A DNA stretch of 7,316 nt from an uncultured Muribaculaceae bacterium (GTDB taxonomy: Bacteria > Bacteroidota > Bacteroidia > Bacteroidales > Muribaculaceae). Every line of letters begins with the position of its first letter. Position 1 is the stretch's first letter. The stretch lies in contig CALHWU010000197.1 of the NCBI GenBank assembly GCA_938039795.1, positions 1-7,316 on the forward strand, in the 5' to 3' direction. The notes under the pieces are model-generated. The model was not told the origin of the DNA. It made no database searches and saw only the letters and a program-made list of their open reading frames with translations. Shown here piece after piece: positions 5,801 to 7,316 of this stretch. Position numbers and translations under genes: made by a program.

Positions 5801-6698
5801 CGGCGAACAGTTCCGACATTTCGGCCTGGGTCTTCATCCATTCCTGCTTGGTGTATCGCATGCGCTGCGGATCGGTCAGATAGCTGTTGGTGCTCACGCA
5901 TATCAGGCGGTCGTGGGCCTCGGCGTCCTCGTAGTTGACGAAATGCACGTCGTTGGTGGCGATGATCTTGATGTCGTGACGCCTGGCCAGCTCGATCATT
6001 TTCGGATAGACCACTTTCTCGTCTTCCCACACACTGCGGTTTGAACCTGGGCGGTCGGTGGGATGACGCTGTACCTCTATATAATAGTCGTCGCCGAACG
6101 TCTCTTTCCACCAAAGCACACTGCGTTCGGCCTCCTCCATGCGGCCGTCGCGCACCAGGCGCGGTATTTCGCCGCCAAGACATGCCGAGGCTATGATCAG
6201 TCCTTCGCGTCGGGCGGCAAGCGACTCCTTGTCGGTGCGTGGATGCATGTAGAATCCTTTGGTCCAAGCCTCCGACACCAGTTTTATAAGATTCTTGTAT
6301 CCCTTGAGGTTTTTTGCGAGCACTATGAGGTGGCGTCCGGTGTCACGTTTGTCGGTGCGCTCAAGATTGGAGCCGTTGGCCACGTACATCTCGCAGCCAA
6401 GGATGATGCGGAAATCGCCGTTCTTGATACGGCTGATGCGGTTTTCAAACCGTGCAGCCTTGGCTGCATCGCCGCTTTTCTGCGCTTTCTCGAGATTTTT
6501 CTTATAGCCTTTCAGACATCCGCCATTGACATAGTTATACAGTTCCTTTACGCCGAACATGTTGCCGTGGTCGGTAATAGCGATGCCGGCCATTCCGTCG
6601 TCGAGCGCTTTGTCGACGAGTGCGGATATGCTCGATTGTCCGTCGAGGAGGGAATATTGTGTATGTACGTGCAGATGCACGAATGGAGTGGTGGCCAT
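2829..6698 (-). CDS. dnaE: DNA polymerase III subunit alpha
   Basis: This is the catalytic subunit of the replicative DNA polymerase. The 1289-aa product is within the range of DnaE-type alpha subunits, with no intein or frameshift. Domains in order: PHP (about 5-270) with a full set of likely metal ligands (H10, H12, D19, H44, E103, H123, C173, D250, H252); polymerase palm with GPGRGSAAGS (451-460) and catalytic aspartates D493 and D495 in PDIDIDF plus D662 in KMDFLGLKTL; fingers with YRPGPMDYIPDFI (741-753) and FNKSHATCYS (852-861); helix-hairpin-helix LAAIKGVGEAVV (931-942); OB-fold near 1098-1176. Q1024-G-L-S-L-F1029 resembles the sliding-clamp binding motif. The ATG at 6698 puts the PHP HLHVH motif at residue 8, as expected. 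It has its own divergent promoter. The C-terminal tail (about 1270-1289) is low in recognisable structure. Confidence 0.98.
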   Translation of the reverse strand: MATTPFVHLHVHTQYSLLDGQSSISALVDKALDDGMAGIAITDHGNMFGVKELYNYVNGGCLKGYKKNLEKAQKSGDAAKAARFENRISRIKNGDFRIILGCEMYVANGSNLERTDKRDTGRHLIVLAKNLKGYKNLIKLVSEAWTKGFYMHPRTDKESLAARREGLIIASACLGGEIPRLVRDGRMEEAERSVLWWKETFGDDYYIEVQRHPTDRPGSNRSVWEDEKVVYPKMIELARRHDIKIIATNDVHFVNYEDAEAHDRLICVSTNSYLTDPQRMRYTKQEWMKTQAEMSELFADLPEALENTLDVIRKVEHYSIDHPPIMPTFAIPEEFGTEDEYRKRLTEKDLFDEFTRDENGNVVLSQEKAEEKIKKLGGYDKLYRIKLEADYLKKLAYEGAAKRYGTPLTPELQERINFELHIMKTMGFPGYFLIVQDFIRAGREELGVSIGPGRGSAAGSAVAYCLGITQIDPVKYDLLFERFLNPDRISLPDIDIDFDDDGREEVLRYVTRKYGAEKVAHIITYGTMASKLAIKDVARVEQLPLSESDRLTKLIPKRMPEIDGKAVDPSLANCYAYVPQFKAELNSPNPLVAETLRFAQELEGTVRNTGVHACGVIICRDDITDWVPVSTAVDKSSDSKEKTIVTQYEGRVIEETGLIKMDFLGLKTLSIIKEALANIKRTTGKEIDIEAIDIDDRKTYDLYCQGNTIGTFQFESTGMQKYLRELQPSTFEDLIAMNALYRPGPMDYIPDFIARKHGREPIVYDIPEMEKYLKDTYGVTVYQEQVMLLSRLLAGFTRGQSDTLRKAMGKKLIDKMNELEKLFMEGGQANGHKPETLQKIWNDWKKFASYAFNKSHATCYSWVAFQTAWLKANYPAEYMAAVLSRNRSDINKLTIFMEECKRMHITIKGPDVNESYLEFGVNAAGDIRFGLAAIKGVGEAVVTEIINARSKGGAFESVYDFVERVPIGALNRRLIENLAYAGAFDCFAPDIKREDFFEKNAKGEFFSEALMRYGQLFQADKQTQGLSLFGDDDPTLTIAGRPPVSPALPWIDAFKLEKERDLVGIFHSAHPLDGMYLEMKYGLDQLKDCKSESVTRDRVYTYGGIVIGLDRRQGQNGSSYGYLKIEDYNGTAEIYLNDKSFYQFANFGIPNTAVYVKGQYGVKKDGNIFFSVADINLLSTLKGKIIKGITITLDPEQLNPAVYDVISGMMIENGQTPDDPKAAPVPLTVRFYEPSANRYITMQSMSSINLSRQAMEALTDMNIEFAIEKAAPEPAKEDNPAQRFRQHRV

Positions 6699-6757
6699 AG
6701 ACTGACTTATTATATATTATGGGGCTATACTGGCGCGCTCATACCGGAGCGGCGATT

Positions 6758-6765
6758 CAAAGTTA
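6758..6765 (-). promoter_or_regulatory. dnaE promoter -7 element
   Basis: On the minus strand TAACTTTG (6765-6758) matches the Bacteroidota -7 consensus. Transcription would start near 6752, giving a leader of about 50 bases before the dnaE ATG. I see no clear -33 element 19-21 bases upstream, so this could be a weaker or activator-dependent promoter. Confidence 0.6.
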
Positions 6766-6834
6766 CGAAATTTGTGGGGAAATCAGCGAATCCGTCTGTG
6801 TGAAAACCGGCGAGGCCGAAAAAGTGAAATTTTT

Positions 6835-6865
6835 ATTGAACTTTTTTTGATGAGGCATATATTTG
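6835..6865 (+). promoter_or_regulatory. Upstream rRNA promoter candidate P1
   Basis: TATATTTG (6858-6865) fits TAnnTTTG and is preceded, 19 bases upstream, by ATTG (6835-6838) as a -33 element. A T7 run (6842-6848) lies in the spacer. It faces the 16S gene and lies about 100 bases before the stronger P2 candidate, so the operon may have tandem promoters. TATATTTG can arise easily in A/T-rich DNA, so confidence is modest. Confidence 0.4.
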
Positions 6866-6934
6866 TAAAACAAGATTTTACCTTGCTGACGGTCGAAGGT
6901 GATGAAATTTTTGTGTGATTTTTTATCGAAAATA

Positions 6935-6966
6935 TTTGGTGGTAACGGAAAAGGGTTGTAACTTTG
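6935..6966 (+). promoter_or_regulatory. Main rRNA operon promoter P2
   Basis: TTTG (6935-6938) and TAACTTTG (6959-6966) are separated by 20 bases, an excellent match to the Bacteroidota -33/-7 arrangement. The upstream DNA is A/T-rich (GAAATTTTTGTG..., TTTTTTATCGAAAATA), as seen before strong promoters. Transcription should begin near 6971-6974, about 315 bases before mature 16S rRNA. Confidence 0.8.
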
Positions 6967-6971
6967 CACTC

Positions 6972-7286
6972 GCTTTCGGGAAGCAACGCTCCCGAGAGCA
7001 AAATAGAGAACATTGAGAAGATTTACAATAGACAAGAAGCAGTAGTACAAGAGTCATGCCCTGATGTCGCCGCGAGCGGCATGCGGGGCGAAAGATGAAA
7101 CTCTGTTCAGTTCCTTGCCGGGCTTGAACGCCCGGCCGAGACGATAAAGACTACGGATTTGTCCGGGGTCGTGGAGAGTGCTCGCCGTGGATCTTGAAGA
7201 TTTTTTTAACCGGGCGCCGGCCGGAATCCTCCCTTGTGGAGACGATGACAGTCGGCAACAGAGAAAAAAAGAGAACAAAGATAACA
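6972..7286 (+). ncRNA. rRNA operon leader (pre-16S 5' region)
   Basis: This stretch has no gene; it is the transcribed leader removed during 16S maturation. It opens with a strong stem-loop at or near +1: ten pairs between 6972-6981 and 6990-6999 with one T-G wobble. Further on are a 6-bp CATGCC/GGCATG pairing (7055-7083), which competes with an inner GCCG/CGGC stem, and a perfect 7-bp GCCGGGC/GCCCGGC stem (7117-7136). ATCTTGAAGAT followed by a T7 run (7201-7207) looks faintly terminator-like. I found no sequence I would call boxA or boxB. Just before 16S is a purine-rich A/G stretch (7259-7283). The RNase III processing stem cannot be judged because its 3' partner is outside the window. Confidence 0.75.
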
Positions 7287-7316
7287 ACAGCGGAGAGTTT
7301 GATCCTGGCTCAGGAT
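7287..7316 (+). rRNA. rrs: 16S ribosomal RNA, first ~30 bases (3' end cut by window)
   Basis: AGAGTTTGATCCTGGCTCAG at 7294-7313 is the universal start region of bacterial 16S rRNA (E. coli positions 8-27) and is followed by GAT as in Bacteroidota. Counting back seven bases puts the mature 5' end near 7287. The rest of the gene and operon lies to the right. The exact mature end is by analogy with E. coli. Confidence 0.95.

Noticed and set aside
6763..7050. 95- and 76-codon minus-strand frames in the rRNA upstream region
   Set aside because: They lie antisense to the rRNA promoters and leader, are low-complexity, and end inside the dnaE promoter region.
7141..7171. TACGGATTTG as a third rRNA promoter
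   Set aside because: The gap between TA and TTTG is four bases instead of two and no -33 element fits.
7201..7230. T7 run and GC-rich palindrome (CCGGGCGCCGGCCGG) in the 16S leader as a terminator
   Set aside because: The only hairpin before the T-run is a 4-bp ATCT/AGAT stem, too weak, and the GC-rich palindrome comes after it, the wrong order for a plus-strand terminator.

Overview
The window looks like a stretch of a Bacteroidota (Bacteroidales) chromosome. A Muribaculaceae-like gut lineage is my best guess, but that rank is inference. Two things support this: all the promoter candidates carry the Bacteroidota -7 signature TAnnTTTG, and the 16S start and protein sequences look like that phylum. 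The DNA shows no sign of a recent mobile element: no transposase, CRISPR, tRNA or phage gene.

Layout, left to right. (1) queA on the plus strand, lacking only its first few codons, is followed one base later by a YigZ/IMPACT-family gene that probably starts at a TTG. (2) A perfect 14-bp inverted repeat lies between yigZ and the convergent thioredoxin gene trxA and probably ends transcription from both sides. (3) trxA is on the minus strand with its own promoter. (4) A 736-base stretch between trxA and dnaE contains no conventional gene. It reads as a self-contained minus-strand transcription unit: a TAACTTTG promoter, up to four very short ORFs (12, 28, 41 and 23 codons, the last two overlapping as ATGA), a folded 3' region and a hairpin-plus-T7 terminator just before the trxA promoter. 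(5) dnaE, the replicative DNA polymerase III alpha subunit (1289 aa), is on the minus strand. (6) A divergent regulatory region holds the dnaE promoter and, facing the other way, two promoter candidates for an rRNA operon. (7) A roughly 310-base rRNA leader with strong hairpins runs into the first 30 bases of 16S rRNA at the right edge.

Functionally the known genes are housekeeping: tRNA wobble modification (QueA), thiol redox (TrxA), chromosome replication (DnaE) and ribosome production (rrn). The part worth attention is the small-ORF/structured-RNA unit at about 2180-2745. I cannot assign it to any known family. Whether it is a small-protein operon, a small RNA, or both, is open.
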